A stretch of DNA of 64,000 nt from Flavobacteriales bacterium (GCA_023251075.1 JAHEZM010000008.1:61763-125762); one strand, 5' to 3'. Shown: positions 26,789 to 36,225, counted from the stretch's first letter. Notes: generated by a model not told the origin, from the letters alone. Program-made: numbers and translations.

Positions 26789-27817
26789 ATGAGTAAGGAG
26801 AACACCCAAATTCAAGTCCAAAAAGCGCTTTTTAATGAAATAAAACTTAAGTTGGGAGGTAAAAAAACGTCCAGAGCTTTTGTTGAAGATTTGGCAAATT
26901 TACTTTCTGTTTCAACAGATAGTGCCTATAGAAGATTAAGATGTGAGAAGTTTCTAACGATGGATGAGTTAGAGAAAATATCAATGCATTACAAGGTTTC
27001 TTTCGATAAGCACTTGTCTAATTTGAGCTCTGAAAATGTGATTTTTACAGTGGCCCTTAATCGTTCGAATGTTACTTTTGATAATTTTTTAGAGGGAATA
27101 CTTCGCGATTTTCAAAAGATTACATCATACCCCGATCATCAACTCATATACTCCGCTAAAGAAGTGCCTATTTTTCATTTTTTTCAAGTTCCCGAACTGG
27201 CTGCTTTTAAAATGTTTTATTGGATGAAGACTTTATTTCAGATGCCAGAATACGAGAATTTGCCCTTTAGTTTTGATTTTATAAGCGAGAAATATTTAGA
27301 TCTTGCCAAAAAGATTAATGAGGCTTATAATGCCTCTAATATGATTGAAATTTGGAATTTCGAATCGGTGCATAGCTTTATTGCCCAAACAGAATTCTAC
27401 TATCAATCGGGAATGATGTACAAAGAAACAGCATTTAAGCTACTAGAAAAATTTAAGGAGTTGATGATGCACATTAAAAAGGAAGCAGATATTGAGCATA
27501 AATTTCCAATTAAAACTCAGATCCCTAAAAATAAGTCTAAAAACTATGTTTTATATTTTAATGAAATAATTTTAAGCGATAATACTATCCATGTAAGAAT
27601 TGGTAATGATGAGATGTGTTATATTCCTCATGCGCTATTGTATTACATGACTACTACGGATAGTGCCTATTGTCAAGATTTGAAATATGTATTGCAAGGC
27701 GTGATGAAAAAATCGACAATGATCAGCGGCTCTGCGGAGAAACACAGATCTATTTTCTTTAATTATGTATTTAATAGAATTGAGGAGGCAAGAAAAAAAT
27801 TAGAGAAAGCGGATTAA
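26789..27817 (+). CDS. Helix-turn-helix regulator-like protein
   Basis: The 342-residue protein has an N-terminal helical region (about 1-75) with an HTH-like stretch, 'FVEDLANLLSVSTDSAYRRLRCEKFLTMDELEKI' (landmarks: LSVSTDSAYRRLR as recognition part). The remainder is a long alpha-helical region without a motif I can name. Similar proteins with an N-terminal HTH and a helical body are frequent in Bacteroidota and poorly studied. The start codon lies 10 nt from the parS site, so ParB binding could affect its transcription. There is no signal peptide or membrane segment. Confidence 0.75.
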   Translation: MSKENTQIQVQKALFNEIKLKLGGKKTSRAFVEDLANLLSVSTDSAYRRLRCEKFLTMDELEKISMHYKVSFDKHLSNLSSENVIFTVALNRSNVTFDNFLEGILRDFQKITSYPDHQLIYSAKEVPIFHFFQVPELAAFKMFYWMKTLFQMPEYENLPFSFDFISEKYLDLAKKINEAYNASNMIEIWNFESVHSFIAQTEFYYQSGMMYKETAFKLLEKFKELMMHIKKEADIEHKFPIKTQIPKNKSKNYVLYFNEIILSDNTIHVRIGNDEMCYIPHALLYYMTTTDSAYCQDLKYVLQGVMKKSTMISGSAEKHRSIFFNYVFNRIEEARKKLEKAD

Positions 27818-27894
27818 TTAGGATAAAGAGGTGGTGGTGGATCTACGAATTATTTTCATGCGTAAAACTTTTGAAGTAGATATAGGTGGGAAGA

Positions 27895-30800
27895 CTACAG
27901 TCGCGCTCCAAATACTAAAACGTCATCTACCTGATCTAATATTCCTTTCCACTCAATTAACCTGTGGTCTACAATTTCTTTTTGTTCAGACATTGGTTTC
28001 TGAGAAATTTGTAACAACATGTCTTTCAGTACTTTAGATTTAAATTTCTTTTTGTCTTCACCACCAAACTGATCTGCATACCCATCAGAGAACATATAAA
28101 TACAATCGCCTTCAGAATAATCTAATTCAAGTAATTCAAAGTCTTTTTCTTTAACCTCAAAACTACCACCTAAAGAAGTTTTAGTGGCTTTATATTCTGT
28201 TATTTCTCCGTCATGAACATAAATTAAAGGACGGAAAGCTCCAGCGTATAGTAGTTTTTTGTTTTTGAAATCAATGGTCACCAAAGCCATATCCATTCCA
28301 TCGTTTGACTCTGTGTCTCCATTTTCAAATGCTTTTATGATACCCCTATCAATTCTTTTTAATGCTTCAGCCGGGTTTAAAACTTTGTCTTTAGCAATAA
28401 TTTGGTCTAGCAAAGTCATTCCAATGAGCGACATAAATGCTCCTGGCACTCCGTGTCCTGTACAATCGCTTATAGAGATTACCATTTTGTCATCAATGTA
28501 TTTAAACCAATAGTAATCGCCGCTTACAATATCACGTGGAACATGGTAAATAAAAGAATCTTTTAAATGGTGTAATTCACTTAATGGAGGGAAATACGAT
28601 TGCTGAATGGTAAGTGCGTAGCGGATGCTTGAGTTTAAGTCACTATTTTTTTCTTCGATTTCTTTATTTTTTGAGATTACCTCTAGGTTAACCAATTCCA
28701 TTTGGCGTTTTTGTTCCATTACCTCTTCAGTTCTTTCTTCAACTTTTTGCTCTAATATCTCGCGTTCTGAACGTAATTTTCTTTCTCTCCATTTAATGTA
28801 AGAATAGATAATTACAGCGATTAATAATGCGGATAAAGCTTTGAACCATACTGTACTCCAAAAAGGAGGTGAAATACGAAAGCGGAATATCGCGGGCTTT
28901 TCATTGTCTAGATCAACATTTTCCGTTCGAACCTCAAAAACATATTCACCAGGTTCTAAATTTGAAAAAACAGCTTCCCTTCGATAAGTATTTGGCGATG
29001 TTTGTATAACGATATCATTGTGAATTAATCTCCATGAATATTCTACTTTTTCAGGTGCTGTATGGTCAATACCGATAAATGTAAAAGTAAGATTGTTGTT
29101 ATTGTAATTAAGGGGGAGAATTCCCTCAGGAATCATAGTCCATCTTTCAACTTTCTCTACATATTTTCTCCAATCAATTTCCTTATCATCTAATTTAACA
29201 GAAGTGATAAACACTTTAGGAGCATAGCTACTTTCATCAGGGATATTGGTATTATTTTCTACAATTCCTTTAAATGTTCCAAAATAAATATGCCCTTCTT
29301 CATCAACATCAACAGAATTTCTATTGGTCCCCATTCCTAAGAATCCATTGTTTATATCGTAATGCTTAACGAAGTTTATTTCTTTGTTCTTAATTTGAGG
29401 TGGATTTAATACTATTCTATCTACACCTAAAAGCGATCCAGCCCATAAATGACCACTTACATTATCAAATTTTAGCAAAGAGATATTCTCTAAACTTAAA
29501 CCATCTTTTTTTGTGAAAACCTTAAGATCAATTTCTGTTTCACCCTCTTTGTTTTTATATTCTTTAATTCGTACCAGCCCGTTATCTGTGGCTATCCACA
29601 TTGCAATATCTTTATCGGAAGAACTGTCTTTAAGTGGACTTCTAACAATAGAATTTATAACATTCGAAGGCAAACCATCTTCCTTAGTGTAGGGCAGAAA
29701 TTCTTTTCCATTAAAAATGTTTAATCCTTCAAAGGTTCCTATCCAGATTATTCCGTTTTTTCCTTCAGCAATGCAACGAACATTATTAGAGGATAATCCA
29801 TTTAGTTTGCTGTAACTTTGACTTTCTATACCATTATAGGCAGTAAGTCCCGCACGAGATCCTATCCATAAAACGCCTTTAGAGTCTTCAAATAATGTGG
29901 TAATATTTTCGTCATTGAGATCAACGTCTTCAATAAATGTTATTTTATTATTTATGTATTTACATAATCCTGATGGTGTTCCAATCCAAAGAGCGCCTAA
30001 TTTGGATGCACAAAGCGCAGTAATTTGATTGCTAATTAGCCCATCATTGATAGTAAGTTGCTGAAGAGAATCATTGCGCATTTTATACAAACCGCCTCCC
30101 AGTGTTCCAAACCACTTATAGCCATTATTATCAACAGCAACAGCAGTAATATTATCGTAGCTTATTCCATCTTCTTTGGTATAATAAGTAAATGCGCTGC
30201 CAGAAAATTTATATAATCCGGCTCCTTTTGTTCCAAACCAAACATTCTCCCATGAATCGAGGATGATTTTATTAATAGGATTATAGGTTAATCCGTTTCC
30301 TCCATCATAACAGGTGAATTTTTCATTACCGAATTTTGCAGCGCCTTTATTTGTCCCCAACCACAAAAACTCTTCTTCTTCGTCTTCATCAAAATCTTTT
30401 GCCAGGCTCAATACGCTTATATCGGGCAATCCTTGTGCGAGGCCATAATTAATAAAAGTGCCATCTTCATTGTAAACAGAAAGCCCTCCTTCACTGCCGA
30501 TGTATATTTTGTTATTAATTTCAATAATATCATTGATATTGTTGCTGGGTAATCCGTTGGTAATATTTAAGGTTGTTATTTTATCGTCTTTTAAGTAAGC
30601 AAGTCCTTGATCACCTCCTATCCAAAATCTTTTTTTAGAATCGGCAAAAAGACATTTTATATTTTTACTCAATTTGCTATTTTGAGCATAACGCTGAGAA
30701 AACCCATCTCCTTTAAAAACGGCTAATCCACCTCTTTTAGTTCCAATGTACAAGTCATTTCCATATTCTTTAATACATTGAACATCGTCATCGGAAAGCC

Positions 30801-31197
30801 CTTTTAAAGGGTCAGATGTGTTTTTTGTAAAGTTCTTGAAATCGTATCCATCATAGCGAGTAACACCTTTTTTGGTACCTATCCAGATGAATCCTTTTTT
30901 ATCACGATAGATGCATTGGATATAGTTACTCACCAACCCGTCGCTTTCTCGATAATGCTTAAATTCAACACCATCAAATTTTATAACACCTTCATTAGGG
31001 GTGGCAATCCAAACATATCTGAAGTGATCCTGAATTAAATCAACGACTTCACTAGTGTACAAACCGTCCTTGATGGTGTATTGTGTAAAATTAAAGTGTT
31101 GACCTAAGGAAAGAAAGGGCAATAAAAGCAAAAGGACGGTCTGTAAGGACCGCCTTAGTTTTGTTAATGAAAGAGAAGATGTATTATCTTTTTTCAA
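27895..31197 (-). CDS. Two-component-type beta-propeller sensor (Reg_prop, Y_Y_Y) with SpoIIE phosphatase output
   Basis: I place the start at the TTG at 31197, which gives 1100 residues and a good signal peptide ('KLRRSLQTVLLLLLPFLSLGQ'-type); the open frame reaches 31260 but those codons lie inside citrate synthase. Tandem Reg_prop blades of the type 'D..G.(I/L)WIGT..G(L/A)..(Y/F).......(Y/F)....GL..N.I' fill about 20-640. A Y_Y_Y domain is near 690-770, then a membrane helix (about 780-800, 'ALSALLIAVIIYSYIKW'), a coiled coil and a SpoIIE/PP2C phosphatase (about 880-1100; 'ISDCTGHGVPGAFMSLIG', 'SDGYADQFGG'). It should sense an external ligand and dephosphorylate a cytoplasmic anti-anti-sigma-type partner. 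Confidence 0.88.
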   Translation of the reverse strand: MKKDNTSSLSLTKLRRSLQTVLLLLLPFLSLGQHFNFTQYTIKDGLYTSEVVDLIQDHFRYVWIATPNEGVIKFDGVEFKHYRESDGLVSNYIQCIYRDKKGFIWIGTKKGVTRYDGYDFKNFTKNTSDPLKGLSDDDVQCIKEYGNDLYIGTKRGGLAVFKGDGFSQRYAQNSKLSKNIKCLFADSKKRFWIGGDQGLAYLKDDKITTLNITNGLPSNNINDIIEINNKIYIGSEGGLSVYNEDGTFINYGLAQGLPDISVLSLAKDFDEDEEEEFLWLGTNKGAAKFGNEKFTCYDGGNGLTYNPINKIILDSWENVWFGTKGAGLYKFSGSAFTYYTKEDGISYDNITAVAVDNNGYKWFGTLGGGLYKMRNDSLQQLTINDGLISNQITALCASKLGALWIGTPSGLCKYINNKITFIEDVDLNDENITTLFEDSKGVLWIGSRAGLTAYNGIESQSYSKLNGLSSNNVRCIAEGKNGIIWIGTFEGLNIFNGKEFLPYTKEDGLPSNVINSIVRSPLKDSSSDKDIAMWIATDNGLVRIKEYKNKEGETEIDLKVFTKKDGLSLENISLLKFDNVSGHLWAGSLLGVDRIVLNPPQIKNKEINFVKHYDINNGFLGMGTNRNSVDVDEEGHIYFGTFKGIVENNTNIPDESSYAPKVFITSVKLDDKEIDWRKYVEKVERWTMIPEGILPLNYNNNNLTFTFIGIDHTAPEKVEYSWRLIHNDIVIQTSPNTYRREAVFSNLEPGEYVFEVRTENVDLDNEKPAIFRFRISPPFWSTVWFKALSALLIAVIIYSYIKWRERKLRSEREILEQKVEERTEEVMEQKRQMELVNLEVISKNKEIEEKNSDLNSSIRYALTIQQSYFPPLSELHHLKDSFIYHVPRDIVSGDYYWFKYIDDKMVISISDCTGHGVPGAFMSLIGMTLLDQIIAKDKVLNPAEALKRIDRGIIKAFENGDTESNDGMDMALVTIDFKNKKLLYAGAFRPLIYVHDGEITEYKATKTSLGGSFEVKEKDFELLELDYSEGDCIYMFSDGYADQFGGEDKKKFKSKVLKDMLLQISQKPMSEQKEIVDHRLIEWKGILDQVDDVLVFGARL
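31132..31156 (-). terminator. Putative terminator of citrate synthase gene
   Basis: On the minus strand AAGGCGGTC (31156-31148) pairs with GACCGTCCTT (31141-31132) with one bulged base, followed by TTTTGCTTTT. It lies 28 nt after the gltA stop codon, yet inside the first codons of the Reg_prop gene (signal-peptide region), so it would attenuate read-through into that gene. Confidence 0.45.
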
Positions 31198-32470
31198 TAG
31201 AAACGTATTTTTTTTCTGTGTCACCAATGTAAATCTGACGAGGTCTTCCAATTGGTTCATTGTTTGAGATCATTTCTTTCCATTGAGCAATCCAACCCGG
31301 CAAACGGCCCAGAGCAAACATTACAGTAAACATTTCCGTTGGGATACCTAAAGCTTTATAGATAATCCCTGAGTAGAAATCAACGTTAGGATATAGGTTT
31401 CTTTCCTTGAAGTATGGGTCGTTCAGAGCCACTTCTTCTAATCCTTTAGCGATTTCAATTAATGGATCGTGAACGCCTAATTCTTTAAGTACATCATCGC
31501 AAGCTTTTTTAATGATCTTAGCTCTAGGGTCGAAATTTTTGTAAACACGGTGCCCAAAGCCCATCAAACGGAAGGTGTCATTTTTGTCTTTTGCTTTTGC
31601 AATCCACTTTTCTACGCCACCACCGTCTGCTTGAATTTTTTCTAGCATTTCGATTACTGCTTGGTTGGCACCGCCGTGAAGCGGACCCCAAAGAGCAACA
31701 ACGCCTGCAGAGATAGAAGAGTATAGGTTTGCCTGAGAAGAACCAACAATTCTTACGGTAGAAGTAGAGCAGTTTTGTTCGTGATCAGCATGCAAAATCA
31801 ATAATTTATCTAATGCTTTTACTACAGCGCTATTCATCTCATATTTTTGAGAAGGAAGCGCAAACATCATATTGAGGAAGTTACCCACATAATCCAATTC
31901 GTTATTTGGATAAATACGAGGATGGCCCATTAAATTTTTGTAAGCCCATGCAGAAATCGTTGGCATTTTCGCCATCAAACGTTGAATAGTTAAATCAACA
32001 GCATCACTACTTCTGTTTGGATTTTGAGATTCAGGATAAAAAGTAGAAAGAGAACAAACCAAAGATGCTACAACACCCATAGGGTGAGCTTTTGAAGGAT
32101 AAGCTTCAAAAAACTTACGCATATCTTCGTGGATCAAAGTATGTTGTTTGATATTATTATTGAATTTATCCAGTTCTTGTTGAGAAGGTAATTTTCCATA
32201 AATCAACAAATAAGCAACTTCCATGAAAGTTGATTTTTCTGCTAATTCTTCAATGGCATAACCTCTGTATTTCAAGATTCCCTGTTCTCCATCGAGGAAA
32301 GTGATGGAGCTTTTTGTTGAACCAGTGTTTTTAAAACCAGAATCTAAAGTAACCAAACCAGAGCTTGATCTTAGCGTAGCAATATCAATTGCTTTCTCGT
32401 TTTCTGTTCCTGTAATTACGGGTAATTTAAAGGACTTCCCGTTATAACTTACCTCTGCAAAATCTTCCAT
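31184..32470 (-). CDS. gltA: Citrate synthase
   Basis: From the ATG at 32470 the protein has 428 residues, begins 'MEDFAEVSYNGKSFKLPVI' and fits the hexameric type II citrate synthase. An open frame to 32719 adds 83 codons that overlap the neighbouring gene and do not look like protein. Catalytic residues lie in 'HADHEQNCSTSTVR', 'GPLHGGANQAV' and 'GFGHRVYKNFDPRAK'. It catalyses oxaloacetate plus acetyl-CoA to citrate, the entry of the TCA cycle that feeds the complex I encoded further on. The stop codon lies 14 nt inside the start of the Reg_prop gene. Confidence 0.96.
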   Translation of the reverse strand: MEDFAEVSYNGKSFKLPVITGTENEKAIDIATLRSSSGLVTLDSGFKNTGSTKSSITFLDGEQGILKYRGYAIEELAEKSTFMEVAYLLIYGKLPSQQELDKFNNNIKQHTLIHEDMRKFFEAYPSKAHPMGVVASLVCSLSTFYPESQNPNRSSDAVDLTIQRLMAKMPTISAWAYKNLMGHPRIYPNNELDYVGNFLNMMFALPSQKYEMNSAVVKALDKLLILHADHEQNCSTSTVRIVGSSQANLYSSISAGVVALWGPLHGGANQAVIEMLEKIQADGGGVEKWIAKAKDKNDTFRLMGFGHRVYKNFDPRAKIIKKACDDVLKELGVHDPLIEIAKGLEEVALNDPYFKERNLYPNVDFYSGIIYKALGIPTEMFTVMFALGRLPGWIAQWKEMISNNEPIGRPRQIYIGDTEKKYVSIEKR

Positions 32471-32580
32471 GAAGGCACTTTTTGGTGGGTTAAAACTAAT
32501 TTTTCGTAAGTCGTAAAGATAAATAAAACTAGCAGTGGAACAAACGTTAGCGATAGTTTTTTGAAGATATTTTTTTTCAA

Positions 32581-33999
32581 TCAGAATTCTTGATGAATTT
32601 GCTCTACCAATTCTTCGATTTTGTTCTTTATAACAGAATTTTCTGAGCTGTAATGATTTACAAAAATAATGAGGGCTAAATTTTTTCCTTTCGCACTTTT
32701 TAGAAAGCCCGCGTAACATCTTATTCCTCCAATATATCCACTTTTTCCAATGAAGTGCCCTGCAAATTTTTTTCCTTGTCCGAAACTTTTCAAAGTGCCA
32801 TCGCTTCCTGAAACAGACAAGCTCTCCATAAAGGGTTGGTGAAGTATTTTATCGCGATGCATTAGGCGTAGAACTTTATAATAGTTGTTAGCGCTAATAG
32901 TATTGGCAGGAGACAATCCTGATCCGTCTGCAATGGTGTTTTTAGAGAAATCGATCTCGTTATTAAATACTTTGTTTAAAGCGCTTTGATAATCTTTTGC
33001 TCCGACTTTTTTTGTTATTTCTAAAGCAATTGCTTCTGCAAATAAGTTGATGCTGTACTTGTTTGTTATTTTAATTATTTCCTTTAATGACGGGGAGTTT
33101 AAAGTACTTATTAATTGTGATTTTGGATTAATTTCCTGGTCGAAATGACTTAAGTAAGTCCCATCGATTTTTACTCCTTTATTTTTTAGGGCTTCTAGCA
33201 ATAGATAAGCTAAAAATTTAGAAGGGTTGGGAATAGAGCCTTTTACTTCAAACGCACTATCATTGGCTGTAATGGTGCCTTGAATTTCTTTTTTGTATTC
33301 ATTGGGCCCTCCTAGAATATAAGAGTTATCGCCGCTTTTGTCGGAACTAATAACTTTGTTCGTTAATTCAAGATAAGGAACACTAGGTTGAATTTTTTTA
33401 ATAGTTGTTGTTGTGCCTGCTGTCCCCGAATTAAAAGTGATGATATATTGATTGTCTATAACATTCAAGCCCTCTGGGGATGTTCCATAATAATTAGAAA
33501 TATCGCTCCATTGCCAACCATAAGGAGTGGTTGTTTTTCCATAGTAACTACCATCTCCAATAATATTTCCCTTGATTTCTTTGATGCCTAGTTTTTCGAT
33601 TTCATTTACCCATTGATTAATGAAGGCGGTTTGTTGATCGTAAAAATATTTAGAGCCCAAGGTAGGGTCGCCATATCCTTTAATGATAAGATCGCCCTCT
33701 AATACACCGTTCACGATAGTGTCTGAAAAACGCAATTCGGTTTTAAATTTAAAATCAGGACCCAACGTTTTCAATCCAGCAGCGCTTGTTATTAATTTCA
33801 TTGTAGAAGCAGTGATCATGTTTTTTTCTGCATTGTGCGAAAACAAAATGCTGTCTTTATCAATATCTGCAAGCATTACAGCGACCGTTGCTTCTTGGAA
33901 AACACTGCTGTTGGCCCAGTTTTTCAGATGATTTTTTTGAGAAATCAACGATAAAGGAATTAAAAAAAGCGCTAAAATCGTTTTGTTTAAATTGCTCAT
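32581..33999 (-). CDS. dacB: D-alanyl-D-alanine carboxypeptidase/endopeptidase, PBP4 type (S13)
   Basis: The 472-residue protein has a signal peptide (to about residue 21, 'LSLISQ') and the S13 serine peptidase motifs SxxK = S65-T-M-K68 ('ITASTMKLITS'), SxN in 'KYSINLFAEAI' and KSG in 'IGKSGYIGG'. A large insertion between the first two motifs (about 75-300) is typical of class C low-molecular-weight penicillin-binding proteins. It trims or cleaves peptidoglycan peptide cross-links in the periplasm. It is followed on the same strand by gltA after 110 nt. Confidence 0.93.
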   Translation of the reverse strand: MSNLNKTILALFLIPLSLISQKNHLKNWANSSVFQEATVAVMLADIDKDSILFSHNAEKNMITASTMKLITSAAGLKTLGPDFKFKTELRFSDTIVNGVLEGDLIIKGYGDPTLGSKYFYDQQTAFINQWVNEIEKLGIKEIKGNIIGDGSYYGKTTTPYGWQWSDISNYYGTSPEGLNVIDNQYIITFNSGTAGTTTTIKKIQPSVPYLELTNKVISSDKSGDNSYILGGPNEYKKEIQGTITANDSAFEVKGSIPNPSKFLAYLLLEALKNKGVKIDGTYLSHFDQEINPKSQLISTLNSPSLKEIIKITNKYSINLFAEAIALEITKKVGAKDYQSALNKVFNNEIDFSKNTIADGSGLSPANTISANNYYKVLRLMHRDKILHQPFMESLSVSGSDGTLKSFGQGKKFAGHFIGKSGYIGGIRCYAGFLKSAKGKNLALIIFVNHYSSENSVIKNKIEELVEQIHQEF

Positions 34000-34054
34000 A
34001 TATTCATATTTATCAACTATTATGCTGAAACTTATGGATTAAAATTTCGTATCC

Positions 34055-34759
34055 ATGCCCACAAACTGTTTTTCCATGAATTGTTTAATTGTAGAGGATG
34101 ATCGAGTTTCGGCGAAGTTAATTGAAAATTACATCGGCAAAACTAATTTTTTAAAACATTTACATACTTGCTATGATGCTATTGATGCGGCTAATTATTT
34201 AAGAAAAAATAAAGTTGATTTAATTTTTTTAGATGTAGAATTACCTGAAATGAGCGGATTAGATTTGGCGGAAACCTTACCCAAAGAAACACAAGTTATT
34301 TTTATTAGCGCACAAGCAAATTATGCGGTTAAGGCCTTTGAAATAGCTGTAACCGATTATATTCAAAAACCTATTTCTTATAAAAGATTTTTAGATTCTA
34401 TTCAAAAAGCAAAGAAGGTGGAAGAAACACAAAATGTGATGGAATCCAAAGATCATATTTTTGTGAAAACCGGACAACATCTTTTGAAAATAAGTATTGA
34501 TGATATTCGTTGGATTGAGGCCATGTCGGATTATGTAATGATTTTCACAAAAGATAAAAAACATCTTGTGCTTTCCTCTTTAAAATCTATTGAAGAAAAA
34601 TTACCCCTTAATAAGTTTTTGCGTTCACACCGATCATACATTGTTAATGTAGATAAAATTGTATCCATTGATGACTCGGCCATAGTAATTGATGAAAAAA
34701 CAATTCCTCTGGGAAAAACTTATAAATCTAAATTCTTACAATCTATTCGTACTATTTGA
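34055..34759 (+). CDS. LytTR-type response regulator
   Basis: The 234-residue protein has a receiver domain (acidic 'IVEDD', phosphoacceptor Asp in 'LIFLDVELPEMSG', 'ISA' switch, 'IQKPIS' lysine) and a LytTR domain ('IDDIRWIEAMSDYVMIFT', 'FLRSHRSYIVNVDKIVSI'). No kinase gene is adjacent, so the partner is elsewhere; LytTR regulators in Bacteroidota often pair with LytS-like kinases. An ATG at 34076 (MNCLIVEDD) is an equally good start. It is divergent from dacB with 55 nt between starts. Confidence 0.93.
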   Translation: MPTNCFSMNCLIVEDDRVSAKLIENYIGKTNFLKHLHTCYDAIDAANYLRKNKVDLIFLDVELPEMSGLDLAETLPKETQVIFISAQANYAVKAFEIAVTDYIQKPISYKRFLDSIQKAKKVEETQNVMESKDHIFVKTGQHLLKISIDDIRWIEAMSDYVMIFTKDKKHLVLSSLKSIEEKLPLNKFLRSHRSYIVNVDKIVSIDDSAIVIDEKTIPLGKTYKSKFLQSIRTI

Positions 34760-34788
34760 TTTCTAACTACTTTTACGAAAAGTGAAAA

Positions 34789-35841
34789 TTGCGTAAAAAG
34801 TATTTGATAGTCGGACAGGGTATTGCCGGTTCTTTGTTGGCCATGGAACTGGACAACAAAGATTGTGAAGTAACCATTGTAAATAGTTCGTCCATTCCTT
34901 CTTCTTCTTCTGTTGCTGCCGGCTTATTTAATCCTGTAGTTTTTAAAAGACTTTTACCCAGTTGGAAAGCCGATATACTTATTCCATTCCTGTTAAATCA
35001 CTATCAAGAATTAGAGAAGCAGTTGTCTGCCTCTTTTTTACATTACGTTGAAATTGCAAAAGTGATGGATTCTGAAGAAGAACAAAGATTTTGGGAGAAA
35101 AAAGCCCAAAGCGATTTGTTGAATATGGTGAGTGGAAAAACAGAAGAAATTCATATTGAAGGCACGATCAAAAAAGTAAATATCGGAACCGTATTTTCTT
35201 CCGGGTATGTTGATTTGAATGTGTTTTTAGCGGAAGTTAAAAAACATCTCTCCAAGCGTCAGAGTTACATTAGTGAGAACTTTGATTTCAACGTGTTGAA
35301 AACCGAGAACAATAATGTTTTTTATAAAGGGGTAAAATACGATAGAGTAATTTTTTGTGAAGGATATAATATTCGGCAAAATCCGTACTTTTCTTTTATT
35401 CCTTTTAAACCTGTAAATGGCGATGTTTTAACATTGAAATTTAAGGATTATCACTACCTAAAAAACCTGAATAAGAATTTCTTTTTGTTGCCTACTGTAG
35501 AAGGAACGTATCGCCTGGGAGCCACTTATGATTGGAATAATTTGGTATTTACTCCCAACGAAAAGGCAAAGGAAAGTTTATTGAGTAAAGTGAAAGAATT
35601 TATTTCTGAAACTCCACAGATAGTGGAGCACAAGGCGGGAGTTCGTCCTTCCACAAACGACAGAAGACCTGTAGTGGGGGCACATCCTATATATAAATCA
35701 TTTTATGTTTTTAATGGAATGGGAACAAAAGGCGTTATGATAGCACCTTATTTAGCCACAGAATTAGTAAACCACTTATTGATTGATACGGCTATTGATC
35801 CAGAGGTTTCTGTGGAAAGATTCTACTACCTACAAAAGTGA
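34789..35841 (+). CDS. FAD-dependent oxidoreductase (DAO family)
   Basis: The 350-residue protein starts with the dinucleotide-binding motif 'YLIVGQGIAGSLLAMEL'. It has a DAO-like body with 'SVAAGLFNPVVFKRLLPSW' and a C-terminal 'GVRPSTNDRRPVVGAHP' and 'FNGMGTKGVMIAPYLA', the signature of an FAD amino-acid oxidase-like subgroup related to the MnmC C-terminal domain or glycine oxidase. The start is a TTG at 34789, since no ATG or GTG lies before the FAD motif in this frame. The substrate is unknown. The end overlaps a small convergent gene by 12 nt. Confidence 0.88.
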   Translation: MRKKYLIVGQGIAGSLLAMELDNKDCEVTIVNSSSIPSSSSVAAGLFNPVVFKRLLPSWKADILIPFLLNHYQELEKQLSASFLHYVEIAKVMDSEEEQRFWEKKAQSDLLNMVSGKTEEIHIEGTIKKVNIGTVFSSGYVDLNVFLAEVKKHLSKRQSYISENFDFNVLKTENNNVFYKGVKYDRVIFCEGYNIRQNPYFSFIPFKPVNGDVLTLKFKDYHYLKNLNKNFFLLPTVEGTYRLGATYDWNNLVFTPNEKAKESLLSKVKEFISETPQIVEHKAGVRPSTNDRRPVVGAHPIYKSFYVFNGMGTKGVMIAPYLATELVNHLLIDTAIDPEVSVERFYYLQK

Positions 35842-36033
35842 ATCTAGCTTTCTTTCCAGGTTTTCTATTTTTCTTTCAATATTGTGAAGCAAGCCCGAAG
35901 CATTGATTTCACCCGATGATTTTTTTTGATATTTTGATAAAGCAGCTACTCTGTTATTTCTTATTTCTTCCTTCTCTCTGCGCAATTCAGCCAACTCTTT
36001 CTTTATTTGTTCAGAAGTATAAATGGTATTCAT
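35830..36033 (-). CDS. Small coiled-coil protein
   Basis: This 67-residue frame begins with ATG and is highly charged, with heptad leucines and isoleucines ('IKKELAELRREKEEIRNN' and 'LHNIERKIENLERKLDSLL'), which is a believable coiled-coil protein rather than a chance frame. It has no family I recognise. It is convergent with the oxidoreductase gene and overlaps it by 12 nt, with the repeat-containing region 36034-36225 upstream. Confidence 0.5.
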   Translation of the reverse strand: MNTIYTSEQIKKELAELRREKEEIRNNRVAALSKYQKKSSGEINASGLLHNIERKIENLERKLDSLL

Positions 36034-36099
36034 ATTCTATATCTATTAGAAAGTTTGCAGCCAATATAAATACCCTAAGTATCACACACAAGCCACGGG

Positions 36100-36175
36100 A
36101 TGTGGAAAACTAAGCACAAATTTCCGTAAACACAACAATAACGTAATATATCGACAACAAACTATGTGGAAAACT
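36100..36175. repeat. Pair of 12-nt direct repeats with relaxed DnaA boxes
   Basis: ATGTGGAAAACT occurs at 36100-36111 and again at 36164-36175 in a 192-nt gene-free stretch (36034-36225). Each holds TGTGGAAAA, the reverse complement of TTTTCCACA, one base from the DnaA box TTATCCACA. The 52 nt between them are AT-rich (for example ACGTAATATATCG). Besides a replication role, this could be a regulator's operator for the S9 peptidase gene. Confidence 0.55.
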
Positions 36176-36225
36176 TTATCATTAAAGAATCTTGCCTATC
36201 AACACTGCTGTTTATTTTTAGCGCC

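Noticed and set aside
27831..28037. 68-codon plus-strand frame after the HTH gene
   Set aside because: Most of it is the complement of the SpoIIE domain end; no start signal and no family resemblance.
32471..32719. N-terminal extension of citrate synthase by 83 codons
   Set aside because: It overlaps the end of the PBP4-type gene on the same strand and has no citrate synthase similarity; the family start is the ATG at 32470.
36166..36225. GTG start of the S9 peptidase at 36166
   Set aside because: The 20 extra residues lie in the direct-repeat region and are not part of the family; ATG 36226 gives the normal N-terminus.
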